From contig JAPDRN010000129.1 of assembly GCA_030247855.1 (NCBI GenBank), forward strand, positions 1-64,000: DNA of 64,000 nucleotides. The letters run 5' to 3'. The notes beneath the pieces are model-generated. The model did no database searches, had not been told where the DNA came from, and worked only from the letters and a program-made list of their open reading frames with translations. This DNA comes from Knufia peltigerae. Lineage: Eukaryota; Ascomycota; Eurotiomycetes; Chaetothyriales; Trichomeriaceae. How positions within the stretch are numbered: position 1 is the first letter of the stretch; each line of letters begins with the position of its first letter. The position numbers and the translations under genes were made by a program. Below, piece by piece: positions 15,761 to 25,951 of the stretch.

Positions 15761-16999
15761 ATGTCACGTGTTTGGAAGATCGTGCTGCTGGTCGTGGCGG
15801 TACTGGTGCTGGCCGTGGTCGGCCTGCGCGTACTCGGTGGCGGCAAGGACAAGGCCGCAGGACAGGAAGCAGGCGCCCGCCAGGGCGGTGAAGACCCCGA
15901 TGCCGGCCCGGTGCCGGTGACCGTGGTCGATGCCGTACGCCAGGACGTGCCGGTGTATGCCAGCGCGCTGGGCACGGTGACCGCGATGAACACCGTGACG
16001 GTCAGCCCGCAGGTGGGTGGCCAGTTGATGAGCCTCAATTTCCGCGAAGGCCAGGAAGTGAAGAAGGGCGACGTGCTGGCGGTGATCGACCCGCGCACCG
16101 CCCAGGCCAGCTACGACCAGGCCGTTGCCTCCAAACGCCAGAACGAAGCCCTGCTGGCCACCGCGCGCTCGAACTACCAGCGTTCGAACGCGCCGGAGTA
16201 CCGCCAGTTCGTAGCCAAGACCGATCTGGATACACAACGAAACCAGGTGGCACAGTACGAAAGCGCGGTTGCCGCCAATGAAGCCAGCATGCGCTCGGCG
16301 CAGGTGCAGCTGCAGTACACCCGGGTCACCGCACCGATCACCGGTATCGCCGGCATCCGCGCGGTCGACGCCGGCAATGTGGTCAACGCCGGCACCGCAC
16401 TGGTCACCCTGACCCAGATCCACCCGATCCACGTGCTGTTCAACCTGCCCGAGCGCCAGCTCGGCGACGTGCGCCAGGCGCAGGCCGCCGGCAGCGTGCC
16501 GGTGGCCGCGCTGGACCGCGCCGATTCGCACGTGCTCAGTGGCGACGGCAAGCTGGATGTGGTCGACAACCTGATCAGCGCCGACAGCGGCACCTTCAAG
16601 GCGCGCGCGGTGTTCGACAACACCGACAACGGCCTGTGGCCGGGCCAGTTCGTCAATGTGCGCATGCAACTGCGCACCATCAGCGGCGGCGTGGTGATCC
16701 CGACCCAGGCGGTGCTGCGTGGTCCGGACGGCGAGTACGTCTACGTCGTGCAGGGCGACAACACGGTGAAGATGCAGACCGTGCGCAGTGGCGTGGAAGT
16801 CGGCGACAGCCAGGTACAGGTCGCCGAAGGCCTGAAAGGCGGCGAGCGTGTGGTCAGCGAAGGCCAGTTCCGCCTGAAGCCGGGCAGCAAGGTGACCGCG
16901 CTGAAGCCGGGCGAAACGCCGGCCGCACCGACCGAGGCCGAACTGAAGGCCGCCGAACAGAAGAGTGGCGGCGGTCGCCGCGGTGGTGGCCCGCGCTGA
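15761..16999 (+). CDS. smeI: RND efflux membrane-fusion protein
   Basis: 412 residues. A single N-terminal membrane anchor (about 6-25), then the adaptor layout: lipoyl half-motif (GQLMSLNFREGQEVKKGDVL), a coiled-coil hairpin (about 115-180), second lipoyl half (YTRVTAPITGIAGIRAVDAG), beta-barrel and membrane-proximal domains, and a C-terminal Gly/Arg-rich tail. It begins a three-gene operon with two different RND pumps, the MdtABC arrangement; in S. maltophilia the named system of that form is SmeIJK. GGAG precedes the ATG. No outer-membrane channel gene is present, so an unlinked TolC-type partner is expected. Confidence 0.8.
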   Translation: MSRVWKIVLLVVAVLVLAVVGLRVLGGGKDKAAGQEAGARQGGEDPDAGPVPVTVVDAVRQDVPVYASALGTVTAMNTVTVSPQVGGQLMSLNFREGQEVKKGDVLAVIDPRTAQASYDQAVASKRQNEALLATARSNYQRSNAPEYRQFVAKTDLDTQRNQVAQYESAVAANEASMRSAQVQLQYTRVTAPITGIAGIRAVDAGNVVNAGTALVTLTQIHPIHVLFNLPERQLGDVRQAQAAGSVPVAALDRADSHVLSGDGKLDVVDNLISADSGTFKARAVFDNTDNGLWPGQFVNVRMQLRTISGGVVIPTQAVLRGPDGEYVYVVQGDNTVKMQTVRSGVEVGDSQVQVAEGLKGGERVVSEGQFRLKPGSKVTALKPGETPAAPTEAELKAAEQKSGGGRRGGGPR

Positions 17000-17073
17000 G
17001 CGCAGGCCCCTGCTCTTCCCCGCGCCGGCGATCCCGCCGGCGCTGCCATTGAAGTGCCAGCAAGGATCAGTCC

Positions 17074-20000
17074 GTGGGCTTTTCGACGATCTTCATCCGC
17101 CGCCCGATTGCCACCTCGCTGTTGATGGCGGGCTTGTTGCTTCTGGGCATCCTCGGTTACCGCAAGCTGCCGGTGTCGGCGCTGCCGGAAATCGATGCGC
17201 CCAGCCTGGTGGTGACCACCCAGTACCCCGGTGCCAACGCCACCACCATGGCCTCGCTGGTGACCACGCCGCTGGAGCGCCAGTTCGGACAGATCTCCGG
17301 GCTGGAACTGATGACCTCCGATTCCTCGGCGGGGTTGTCCACGATCATCCTGCAGTTCTCGATGGACCGCGACATCGACATCGCCGCACAGGACGTGCAG
17401 GCGGCGATCCGCCAGGCCACCCTGCCTTCGTCGCTGCCGTACCAGCCGGTCTACAACCGGGTGAACCCGGCCGACGCGGCCATCGTCACCCTCAAGCTGA
17501 CCTCCGATACGCGGCCGCTGCGCGACGTCAACAACTACGCTGACTCGATCCTCGCCCAGCGCCTGTCGCAGGTGCAGGGCGTGGGCCTGGTGTCGATCGC
17601 CGGCAACGTGCGTCCGGCCGTGCGCATCCAGGTCAATCCGGCGCAGCTGTCCAACATGGGCCTGACCCTGGAAGAGCTGCGCAGCGCGCTCACCCAGGCC
17701 AACGTCAATGCGCCGAAGGGCTCGCTGAACGGCAAGACCCAGTCCTACAGCATCGGCACCAACGACCAGCTGACCAGCGCCGCCGAGTACCGCGACACCA
17801 TCATCAGCTACAAGAACGGCCGCCCGGTGCGGCTGTCCGACGTGGCCGAAGTGATCGATGGCGTGGAGAACGACCAGCTCGCCGCATGGACCGACGGCAA
17901 GCCGGCGGTGCTGCTGGAAGTGCGCCGCCAGCCGGGCGCCAACATCGTGCAGACCGTCGAGCGCATCCGCGCACTGCTGCCGCAGCTGCAGGGCGTGCTG
18001 CCGGCCGATGTGCACCTGGAAGTGTTCTCTGACCGCACCGAAACCATCCGCGCGTCGGTACATGAAGTGCAGTTCACCCTGATCCTGACCATCGGCCTGG
18101 TGGTGGCGGTGATCTTCGTATTCCTGCGCCGGTTCTGGGCCACGATCATTCCCTCGGTGGCGGTGCCGTTGTCGCTGGCCGGCACTTTCGCGGTGATGGC
18201 CTTTACCGGCATGTCGCTGGACAACCTCTCGCTGATGGCGCTGGTGGTGGCCACCGGCTTCGTGGTCGACGATGCGATCGTGATGATCGAGAACATCGTG
18301 CGCTACATCGAACAAGGCAAGAGCGGCAAGGAAGCGGCCGAGATCGGTGCGCGCCAGATCGGCTTCACCGTGCTGTCGCTGACGGTTTCACTGGTGGCGG
18401 TGTTCCTGCCGCTGCTGCTGATGCCCGGCGTCACCGGCCGCCTGTTCCACGAGTTCGCCTGGGTGCTGAGCATCGCCGTGGTGCTGTCGATGCTGATCTC
18501 GCTGACGCTCACCCCGATGATGTGCGCCTACCTGCTCAAGCCCGATGCGCTGCCCGAGGGCGAGGACGCGCACGAACGTGCCGCCGCGGCCGGCAAGCAG
18601 AACCTGTGGACGCGCACCGTCGGCCTGTACGAGCGCAGTCTGGACTGGGTGCTGGAACACCAGCCCCTCACCCTGGCCGTGGCCGCTGCCGCGCTGGTAC
18701 TGACCGTGCTGCTGTACGTGCTGATCCCCAAGGGACTGCTGCCCGAACAGGACACCGGCCTGATCACCGCCGTGGTCCAGGCCGACCAGAACATCGCGTT
18801 CCCGCAGATGGAGCAGCGCACCAAGCAGGTGGCCGAAGCGCTGCGCAAGGATCCGGACGTGACCGGCGTGTCGGCCTTCATCGGTGCCGGCAGCATGAAC
18901 CCCACGCTCAACCAGGGCCAGCTGTCGATCGTGCTGAAAGAGCGTGGCGAGCGCGATGGACTGGATGAGATCCTGCCGCGCCTGCAGAAGTCCGTCGCCG
19001 GCATTCCCGGCGTGGCGCTGTACCTGAAGCCGGTACAGGACGTGACCCTGGACACCCGCGTGGCCGCCACCGAGTACCAGTACTCGCTGTCGGACGTGGA
19101 CAGTGCGGAGGTTGCACTGCAGGCCAACCGCCTGACCCAGGCGCTGCGCCAGCGCCCGGAACTGGCCGACGTCGACAACAACCTGTCCAACCAGGGCCGC
19201 GCACTGGAACTGAACATCGACCGCGACAAGGCCAGCGTGCTGGGTGTGCCGATGCAGACCATCGACGACACGCTCTACGATGCGTTCGGCCAGCGCCAGA
19301 TCTCGACCATCTTCACCGAGCTCAACCAGTACCGGGTGGTGCTGGAAGTGGCGCCGCAGTTCCGTACCAGCACTGCGCTGATGGAACAGCTGGCGGTCGC
19401 CTCCAACGGTGCCGGCGCACTGACCGGCACCAACGCCACCAGCTTCGGCCAGGTCACCTCGTCCAACTCGTCGACCGCCACCGGTATCGGTGCGCAGAAC
19501 ACCGGCATCACCGTCGGTGCGGGCAGCATCATCCCGCTGTCGGCCCTGGCCGAGGCGAAGGTGTCCAGCGCGCCGCTGCTGGTCAGCCACCAGCAGCAGC
19601 TGCCCGCGGTGACGGTGTCGTTCAACGTCGCCCCGGGCTATTCGCTGTCCGATGCGGTCAAGGCCATCGAAGAGACCAAGGCCAGCCTGGACATGCCGGC
19701 GCACGTGCATGCGCAGTTCATCGGCAAGGCCGCCGAATTCACCGGCAGCCAGACCGACGTGGTGTGGCTGCTGCTGGCCTCGCTGGTGGTGATCTACATC
19801 GTGCTGGGCGTGCTGTACGAGAGCTACATCCACCCGATCACGATCATCTCGACCCTGCCACCGGCCGGTGTCGGCGCGCTGCTGGCACTGATGGTCTGTG
19901 GCCTGAGCCTGTCGGTGGATGGCATCGTCGGCATCGTGCTGCTGATCGGCATCGTCAAGAAGAACGGCATCATGATGGTCGACTTCGCCATCGAGGCGCG

Positions 20001-20307
20001 GCGCACCGGCGCCAACGCGCGCGAGGCCATCCGCCGCGCCTGCCTGCTGCGCTTCCGCCCGATCATGATGACCACCGCGGCGGCCATGCTCGGTGCGTTG
20101 CCGCTGGCGCTGGGCACCGGCATCGGCTCGGAGCTGCGTCGCCCGCTGGGCATCGCCATCGTCGGCGGCCTGCTGCTGTCGCAGCTGGTGACGCTGTACA
20201 CCACGCCGGTGATCTACCTGTACATGGAGCGCTTCTCGGAATGGCTTGCCCGTCGCCGTGAACAGCGCGCGCTGCGCGATGGCACGGTGCAGGAGCCGCA
20301 GGCATGA
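17074..20307 (+). CDS. smeJ: RND efflux transporter, MdtB-like
   Basis: 1077 residues, 12 membrane segments and two large periplasmic loops: a proton-driven RND pump of the MdtB/HAE1 type. Visible hallmarks are the N-terminal IRRPIATSLLMAGLLLLG, the TM4 proton-relay region LVVATGFVVDDAIVMIENIV with paired acidic residues, and GIVKKNGIMMVDFA in the second half. The start is a GTG at 17074 with CAAGGA upstream, 74 bases after the adaptor. An MdtABC-type system needs both pump subunits as a heterotrimer. Substrates cannot be told from sequence. Confidence 0.85.
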   Translation: MGFSTIFIRRPIATSLLMAGLLLLGILGYRKLPVSALPEIDAPSLVVTTQYPGANATTMASLVTTPLERQFGQISGLELMTSDSSAGLSTIILQFSMDRDIDIAAQDVQAAIRQATLPSSLPYQPVYNRVNPADAAIVTLKLTSDTRPLRDVNNYADSILAQRLSQVQGVGLVSIAGNVRPAVRIQVNPAQLSNMGLTLEELRSALTQANVNAPKGSLNGKTQSYSIGTNDQLTSAAEYRDTIISYKNGRPVRLSDVAEVIDGVENDQLAAWTDGKPAVLLEVRRQPGANIVQTVERIRALLPQLQGVLPADVHLEVFSDRTETIRASVHEVQFTLILTIGLVVAVIFVFLRRFWATIIPSVAVPLSLAGTFAVMAFTGMSLDNLSLMALVVATGFVVDDAIVMIENIVRYIEQGKSGKEAAEIGARQIGFTVLSLTVSLVAVFLPLLLMPGVTGRLFHEFAWVLSIAVVLSMLISLTLTPMMCAYLLKPDALPEGEDAHERAAAAGKQNLWTRTVGLYERSLDWVLEHQPLTLAVAAAALVLTVLLYVLIPKGLLPEQDTGLITAVVQADQNIAFPQMEQRTKQVAEALRKDPDVTGVSAFIGAGSMNPTLNQGQLSIVLKERGERDGLDEILPRLQKSVAGIPGVALYLKPVQDVTLDTRVAATEYQYSLSDVDSAEVALQANRLTQALRQRPELADVDNNLSNQGRALELNIDRDKASVLGVPMQTIDDTLYDAFGQRQISTIFTELNQYRVVLEVAPQFRTSTALMEQLAVASNGAGALTGTNATSFGQVTSSNSSTATGIGAQNTGITVGAGSIIPLSALAEAKVSSAPLLVSHQQQLPAVTVSFNVAPGYSLSDAVKAIEETKASLDMPAHVHAQFIGKAAEFTGSQTDVVWLLLASLVVIYIVLGVLYESYIHPITIISTLPPAGVGALLALMVCGLSLSVDGIVGIVLLIGIVKKNGIMMVDFAIEARRTGANAREAIRRACLLRFRPIMMTTAAAMLGALPLALGTGIGSELRRPLGIAIVGGLLLSQLVTLYTTPVIYLYMERFSEWLARRREQRALRDGTVQEPQA

Positions 20308-20338
20308 CCCTGGCCCCGCACCTCCGGGGGGCTGCACG

Positions 20339-23300
20339 ATGAACCTGTCCGGCCCCTTCATCCGCCGCCCGATCGGCACCGCGCTGCTGGCCATTGGCTT
20401 GTTCATGGTCGGCGTGATCTGTTACCTGCGGCTCGGCGTGTCGGCACTGCCGAACATCGAGATCCCGGTGATCTTCGTGCACGCCAGCCAGTCCGGTGCG
20501 GACGCGGCAACCATGGCCTCCACGGTGACCGCGCCGCTGGAGCGCCACCTCGGCCAGCTGCCGGGCATCGACCGCATGCGCTCGTCGAGCTCGGAAGGCA
20601 GCTCGCTGGTGTTCATGATCTTCCAGAGCGACCGCGACATCGATTCAGCCGCGCTGGACGTACAGACGGCGATCAATTCGGCGCAGGCCGACCTGCCCTC
20701 GGGCATGGGCTCGCCGATGTACCAGAAGGCGAACCCGAACGACGACCCGGTGATCGCCATCGCGCTGACGTCGCAGACGCAGTCCGCCGATGAGCTGTAC
20801 AACGTCGCCGACTCGCTGCTGGCCCAGCGCATCCGCCAGATCGGCGGCGTCGCCTCGGTGGATATCGCCGGTGCCTCGACGCCGGCGGTGCGCGTGGACG
20901 TCAACCTGCGCCTGATGAACGCGCTGGGACTGACCGCCGACGACCTGCGCAATGCCGTGCGTGCAGCCAACGTGACCTCGCCCACCGGCTTCCTCAGCGA
21001 TGGCAACACCACCACCGCGATCATCGCCAACGATTCGGTCGCGCGCGCCGCCGACTTCGCCGATCTGGTGGTCAAGACCCAGGGCGATGGCCGGGTGATC
21101 CGCCTGAAGGACATCGCCAACGTCTACGACGGCCAGCAGGATGCGTACCAGGCCGCGTGGTTCGACCACAAACCGGCCGTGGTGATGTATGTGTTCACCC
21201 GTGCCGGCGCCAACATCGTCGAGACCGTGGACCGGGTGAAAGCGCAGATTCCCGCGTTGCGCGATTACCTGCAGCCGGGCACCACGATGACGCCCTACTT
21301 CGACCGCACCCCGACCATCCGTTCGTCGCTGCATGAAGTGCAGATCACCCTGCTGATCAGCCTGGCGATGGTGGTGCTGACCATGGCGCTGTTCCTGCGC
21401 CGCTTGGCGCCGACGCTGATTGCCGCAGTCACCGTGCCGTTGTCACTGGCCGGTGCCGCGCTGGTGATGTACGTGATGGGCTTCACCCTGAACAACCTGA
21501 GCCTGCTGGCGCTGGTGATCGCGATCGGCTTCGTGGTCGACGATGCGATCGTGGTGATCGAGAACATCATGCGCCACCTCGACGAGGGCATGCCGCGGAT
21601 GCAGGCGGCCTTCGCCGGTGCGCGCGAAATCGGCTTCACCATCGTCTCGATCACCGCCTCGCTGGTGGCGGTGTTCATCCCGCTGCTGTTCGCCAGCGGC
21701 ATGATGGGCGCGTTCTTCCGCGAGTTCACCGTGACCCTGGTGGCGGCGATCGTGGTGTCGATGATCGTTTCGCTGACGCTGACCCCGGCGCTGTGCAGCC
21801 GCTTCCTCAGCGCCCACGACCACAAGGCGGCACCGTCGCGCTTCGGCCGCTGGCTCGATGCCGGTCACGAGCGGATGCTGCGCATCTACACCGTGTTCCT
21901 TGATTTCTCGCTGCGCCATGCGCTGCTGCTGTCGCTGACGCCGTTGATCCTGATCGGCGTCACCATCTTCCTTTTCGGTGCGGTGAAGAAGGGGGCGTTC
22001 CCGCCGCAGGACACCGGCCTGATCTGGGGCCGCGCCAACTCCAGTGCGACGGTGTCCTTCGAGGACATGGTCAGCCGCCAGCGCCGCATCACCGACATGC
22101 TGATGGCCGACCCAGCGGTGAAGACCGTGGGCGTACGCCTGGGCAGTGGCCGCCAGGGCTCCAGCGCGCAGTTCAACGTCGAACTGAAGTCGCGCAAGGA
22201 AGGCCGCCGCGAAACCACAGCGCATGTACTAGCGCGGTTGAGTGCGAAGGCCGACCGCTACCCGGACCTGCAGCTGCGCCTGCGCGCGATCCAGGACCTG
22301 CCCAGCAATGATGGCGGTGGCAACAGCCAGGGCGCGCAGTACCGCGTCTCGCTGCAGGGCAACGATCTGGCCGCGCTGCAGGAATGGCTGCCCAAGCTGC
22401 AGGCGGCGTTGAAGAAGAACCCGAAGCTGCGCGATGTCGGCACCGACGTCGACAACGCCGGCCTGCGCCAGAACATCGAGATCGACCGCGCCAAGGCCGC
22501 GCGCCTGGGCATCTCGGTCGGTGCCATCGACGGTGCGCTGTACGGCGCCTTCGGCCAGCGCCAGATTTCCACCATCTACTCGGACATCAACCAGTACAGC
22601 GTGGTGGTCAACGCGCTGCCGTCGCAGACCGCCACCCCCTCGGCGCTGGACGAAGTGCATGTGCGCGCACGCAACGGCGAAATGGTGCCGATCACGGCGG
22701 TGGCCAGACAGGCGCCGGGCCTGGCGCCCTCGCAGATCACCCATGAGAACCAGTACACGACGATGGACCTGAGCTACAACCTCGCCCCCGGCGTCAGCAT
22801 GGGCGAGGCCAAGGCCATCATCGACAGCACCGTGGCCGGCATGCGCATGCCCGGCGACATCCGCCTGGCCGACGACGCGGGCTTCGGCTTCAATTCCGAC
22901 CCCAGCGACATGCTGATCCTGGTACTGGCGGCGATCCTCACCGTCTATCTGGTACTGGGCATCCTGTACGAAAGCCTGATCCACCCGGTGACGATCCTGT
23001 CCACCCTGCCGGCCGCCGGCGTCGGTGCGTTGCTGGCGCTGTTCGGCACCAACACCGAACTGTCGGTGATCTCGATGATCGCGCTGGTGCTGCTGATCGG
23101 CATCGTCAAGAAGAACGCGATCATGATGATCGACTTCGCCCTGGTGGCGCAGCGCGAACATGGGCTGACTCCGCGCGAGGCTGCCCGTGAAGCCAGCATC
23201 GTGCGTTTCCGGCCGATCATGATGACCACGATGGTGGCGATTCTGGCGGCGGTGCCGCTGGCGATCGGGCTGGGCGAAGGGTCGGAACTGCGTCGCCCGC

Positions 23301-23461
23301 TGGGCATCGCGATGATCGGTGGCCTGCTGTTCTCGCAGAGCCTGACCCTGCTCAGCACGCCGGCGCTGTACGTGATCTTCTCGTGCCTGGCCGAGCGCTG
23401 GAAGGCGCGGCGTGCGCGCAGGCGTGAAGCGAAGCTGCTCAGGCGCGCGCAGCGGGCGTAG
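20339..23461 (+). CDS. smeK: RND efflux transporter, MdtC-like
   Basis: 1040 residues, a second RND pump distinct from its neighbour but of the same family. FIRRPIGTALLAIGLFMVG opens it; LVIAIGFVVDDAIVVIENIM carries the TM4 acidic pair and GIVKKNAIMMIDFA the TM10 region. I chose the ATG at 20339, after CCGGGGGGC and aligned with the pump N terminus, 31 bases past the smeJ stop; the frame opens earlier inside smeJ. Together with smeI and smeJ it forms the SmeIJK-type complex. Confidence 0.85.
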   Translation: MNLSGPFIRRPIGTALLAIGLFMVGVICYLRLGVSALPNIEIPVIFVHASQSGADAATMASTVTAPLERHLGQLPGIDRMRSSSSEGSSLVFMIFQSDRDIDSAALDVQTAINSAQADLPSGMGSPMYQKANPNDDPVIAIALTSQTQSADELYNVADSLLAQRIRQIGGVASVDIAGASTPAVRVDVNLRLMNALGLTADDLRNAVRAANVTSPTGFLSDGNTTTAIIANDSVARAADFADLVVKTQGDGRVIRLKDIANVYDGQQDAYQAAWFDHKPAVVMYVFTRAGANIVETVDRVKAQIPALRDYLQPGTTMTPYFDRTPTIRSSLHEVQITLLISLAMVVLTMALFLRRLAPTLIAAVTVPLSLAGAALVMYVMGFTLNNLSLLALVIAIGFVVDDAIVVIENIMRHLDEGMPRMQAAFAGAREIGFTIVSITASLVAVFIPLLFASGMMGAFFREFTVTLVAAIVVSMIVSLTLTPALCSRFLSAHDHKAAPSRFGRWLDAGHERMLRIYTVFLDFSLRHALLLSLTPLILIGVTIFLFGAVKKGAFPPQDTGLIWGRANSSATVSFEDMVSRQRRITDMLMADPAVKTVGVRLGSGRQGSSAQFNVELKSRKEGRRETTAHVLARLSAKADRYPDLQLRLRAIQDLPSNDGGGNSQGAQYRVSLQGNDLAALQEWLPKLQAALKKNPKLRDVGTDVDNAGLRQNIEIDRAKAARLGISVGAIDGALYGAFGQRQISTIYSDINQYSVVVNALPSQTATPSALDEVHVRARNGEMVPITAVARQAPGLAPSQITHENQYTTMDLSYNLAPGVSMGEAKAIIDSTVAGMRMPGDIRLADDAGFGFNSDPSDMLILVLAAILTVYLVLGILYESLIHPVTILSTLPAAGVGALLALFGTNTELSVISMIALVLLIGIVKKNAIMMIDFALVAQREHGLTPREAAREASIVRFRPIMMTTMVAILAAVPLAIGLGEGSELRRPLGIAMIGGLLFSQSLTLLSTPALYVIFSCLAERWKARRARRREAKLLRRAQRA

Positions 23462-23468
23462 CAAGGCC

Positions 23469-23492
23469 CATCCACGCATGGCGTGGATCTAC
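23469..23492 (-). repeat. SMAG palindrome (GTAGATCCACGC type)
   Basis: Perfect copy eight bases after the smeK stop. Confidence 0.85.
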
Positions 23493-23512
23493 TGCAACAC
23501 CCGCCCTGGTGG

Positions 23513-23533
23513 GTGCGGACCGTTGGTCCGCAC
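23513..23533. repeat. GTGCGGACC palindrome
   Basis: GTGCGGACC and GGTCCGCAC around GTT. Related to the partial copy at 29084-29102 and, in its ACCGTTGGT core, to 45476-45496. Confidence 0.7.
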
Positions 23534-23565
23534 GCCGCTTTGGATTTGACGCGCCGGAACGAAAA

Positions 23566-23580
23566 GAGAACAATTCTCAT
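23566..23580. promoter_or_regulatory. Fur-box-like operator ahead of the TonB receptor
   Basis: GAGAACAATTCTCAT is a dyad (GAGAA / TTCTC) resembling the Fur consensus half-sites. It lies about 130 bases before the start of a siderophore-type receptor, where iron repression would be expected. Assignment rests on this match and context only. Confidence 0.5.
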
Positions 23581-23710
23581 CCAGCCACGGTCCTGCGCCC
23601 CCTTGCGGCGCCCCGCTGCCGTTGCCGGCACGCCTGCGTGATCCCAGCCACCGACCTTTCCCCCCTGCATGGGCGGATGGCCCGTGGCCGCCCGCCGAGG
23701 ATCTCCATCG

Positions 23711-25768
23711 ATGTTGCCCATCCGCTCCCCCCGCCTGGCCGTGCTGGCCGTAGCGCTGTCCGCCGCCTGCACTGCACACGCCGAAGCCCCCGCCGACGCC
23801 CGCAGTGCCACCGATCTGGACGCGGTCAAGGTCATCGCCGAGCGTACCCACACCGAGGCTGGCGCCCTCGGCGATCGCGTCCTGCGTGATACCCCGTTTG
23901 CGATCACCGCGGTCGGCCGTGAGCAGATCGAACAGCGCCAGGTCGTGTCGCTGGGCGAAGCCTTCCTGCTCGACCCCTCGGTCACCACGCAGGTAAGCGC
24001 CTATGCCAGCGGCTGGAGCTCGCCGATCCGCAATCGCGGCATCGACCTGAATTTCGACAGCTACCGGGTCAACGGCCTGCAGGTCTCGTCCTGGGGCACC
24101 GAATGGCCGCTGGAAGTGATGGAACAGGTCGACCTGCTGAAGGGCCCCGGTGGGTTCCTGTACGGCTTCGGCGCGCCGGGCGGCATCGTCAACTACATCA
24201 CCAAGAAGCCGACCGAGGTACCGACCTTCTCCGCCCAGCTCGGCTGGCGCGAGCAGGGCATCGTCAGCGGCGGCATCGACGTCGGTGGCCGCTTCGGCAA
24301 CGAGCAGATGTTCGGCTACCGCTTCAACGCCTTCCAGGAAAAGGGCGAAACCTTCAACGGTGGCCATGTCGATCGCAAGGTCGGCGCACTGTCGCTGGAC
24401 GCGCGTCTGAGCGATGCGCTCACCTGGACCTTCGACGGCGTGTTCCAGTCGCGCGACCTGCGCGAGGAATCACCGCAGTACTACTTCCGTGGCCTGACGT
24501 CGCTGCCGCGACCGATCGCCGGCGATGTCGACAACAGCGTGCCCGGCACCTACTACGACACCCGCTCCAGCCTGCTGTCCACCGCACTGGATTGGCAGAT
24601 CAACAGCGACTGGAAGGCCAGCCTGAGCTATGGCGTCACCACCTCGTGGAACGACGTCAACAAGATCTTCGCCTACATCGACGATCTCAACGGCGACTAT
24701 GACATCAACGTCTACGAGCTCGGCGGCAAGAGCGAGTGGAAGCTGGCGCAGGCACTGGTGCAGGGCAGCTTCGGCACCGGCCCGCTGCGGCACCAGCTGG
24801 TGGCCGGTGTCAGCCACCAGACCGGACTGGGCTGGGATCGTCCTTACGAGTTCAGCCTGATCGGCCGCGCCAACCTGTACCAGCGCCATGACATCCGCCA
24901 CGACGCAGTCGGTTCGCGGGTGATGACCCGTGGCAGCGAAACCGTGCAGAAGGCCGTGTTCGTCAGCGATACCGTCGACCTCGGCCATGGTTGGTCGGTG
25001 CTGGCCGGTTGGCGCTACAACGACTTCGAGACCAAGGGCGCCTATCACACCTATCCGGTCACCCCGACCTACGCGGTGATGTTCAAGCCCAGCGAGGCCG
25101 TCACCCTGTATGCCAGCTACATCGAGTCGCTGGAAGCAGGCAGCCGCGTAGGCAACAGCTACATCAATGCCGGCGATGTGCTCGACCCCACCATCAGCAA
25201 GCAGTACGAGATCGGCGCCAAGGTGGAAGCGGATCGCTGGAACGCGAACGTCGCTGCGTTCCGCCTGGAGCGTGGCGCCAACATCGATCAGCTGACCGAT
25301 GCAGGCAAACGCCTGGTGCAGGATGGCATCACCCTGTACGAAGGCATCGAGGCCAGCGCCGACCTGCACCTGAGCGATGCGCTGACCGTTGGTGGTGGCG
25401 TGACCTGGCTGGACCCGACCTACGACAAGCTGTCACCGGGCAGCGCGGCGCAGGAAGGAAACCGCACCGTCGGTGCAGCACGCTGGAGCGGCGTGCTGCA
25501 CGCCACCTACCAGCTGCCGTGGGTGGAAGGGCTGGAGACCTATGCCGCCGTGCGCTACTACGGCGATGTCTGGTACGACGCCGACAACACCCTGAAGCTG
25601 CCCGACTACACGCTCGTCAATGCAGGCGTCGGCTACCGCCTGCTGGCCTCCGGCCACCCGGTAACCCTGCGTGCCAGCGTGGAGAACCTTGCCAACCGCA
25701 GGTACTGGTCGAATGCGGGCGTCGGCCTGCCGCGCACCTTCGCGCTGAGCGTGCAGTTCGACATGTAA
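23711..25768 (+). CDS. TonB-dependent siderophore receptor
   Basis: 685 residues. Signal peptide (MLPIRSPRLAVLAVALSAAC...AHA), plug domain (about 40-160: DTPFAITAVGREQIEQRQ, IRNRGIDLNFDSYRVNG, LLKGPGGFLYGFGAPGGIVN) and a 22-strand barrel ending in the terminal aromatic pattern LSVQFDM. The plug and the R-x-D-L barrel style match FpvA/ferrichrome-type siderophore receptors; no N-terminal signalling (STN) domain is present. The ATG at 23711 starts the signal peptide. A Fur-like site lies upstream. No siderophore synthesis genes are linked, so it may take up a foreign siderophore. Confidence 0.85.
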   Translation: MLPIRSPRLAVLAVALSAACTAHAEAPADARSATDLDAVKVIAERTHTEAGALGDRVLRDTPFAITAVGREQIEQRQVVSLGEAFLLDPSVTTQVSAYASGWSSPIRNRGIDLNFDSYRVNGLQVSSWGTEWPLEVMEQVDLLKGPGGFLYGFGAPGGIVNYITKKPTEVPTFSAQLGWREQGIVSGGIDVGGRFGNEQMFGYRFNAFQEKGETFNGGHVDRKVGALSLDARLSDALTWTFDGVFQSRDLREESPQYYFRGLTSLPRPIAGDVDNSVPGTYYDTRSSLLSTALDWQINSDWKASLSYGVTTSWNDVNKIFAYIDDLNGDYDINVYELGGKSEWKLAQALVQGSFGTGPLRHQLVAGVSHQTGLGWDRPYEFSLIGRANLYQRHDIRHDAVGSRVMTRGSETVQKAVFVSDTVDLGHGWSVLAGWRYNDFETKGAYHTYPVTPTYAVMFKPSEAVTLYASYIESLEAGSRVGNSYINAGDVLDPTISKQYEIGAKVEADRWNANVAAFRLERGANIDQLTDAGKRLVQDGITLYEGIEASADLHLSDALTVGGGVTWLDPTYDKLSPGSAAQEGNRTVGAARWSGVLHATYQLPWVEGLETYAAVRYYGDVWYDADNTLKLPDYTLVNAGVGYRLLASGHPVTLRASVENLANRRYWSNAGVGLPRTFALSVQFDM

Positions 25769-25782
25769 TCGACCGGCAAACG

Positions 25783-25853
25783 GTAGTCCCGGCCGCTGGC
25801 CGGCTCTTCATGAGCCCGGACGAAGATGCGAGGAGCCGGCCAGCGGCCGGCAC
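25783..25853. repeat. SMAG dimer, GTAGTCCCGGCC type
   Basis: Two inward-facing copies (GGCCGCTGGCCGGCTC and GAGCCGGCCAGCGGCC) separated by about 26 bases form a long hairpin just after the receptor stop; it may act as its terminator. Confidence 0.75.
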
Positions 25854-25875
25854 AACCGGATATCGAGTGGAAAAT

Positions 25876-25899
25876 CATCCACGCATGGCGTGGATCTAC
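25876..25899 (-). repeat. SMAG palindrome (GTAGATCCACGC type)
   Basis: Perfect copy between the receptor and the YccS-type gene. Confidence 0.85.
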
Positions 25900-25951
25900 C
25901 ATTTCACGCGCGGCCCGCAATAATGGTGGTCGATCCTTCCGCCGAGCCTGC

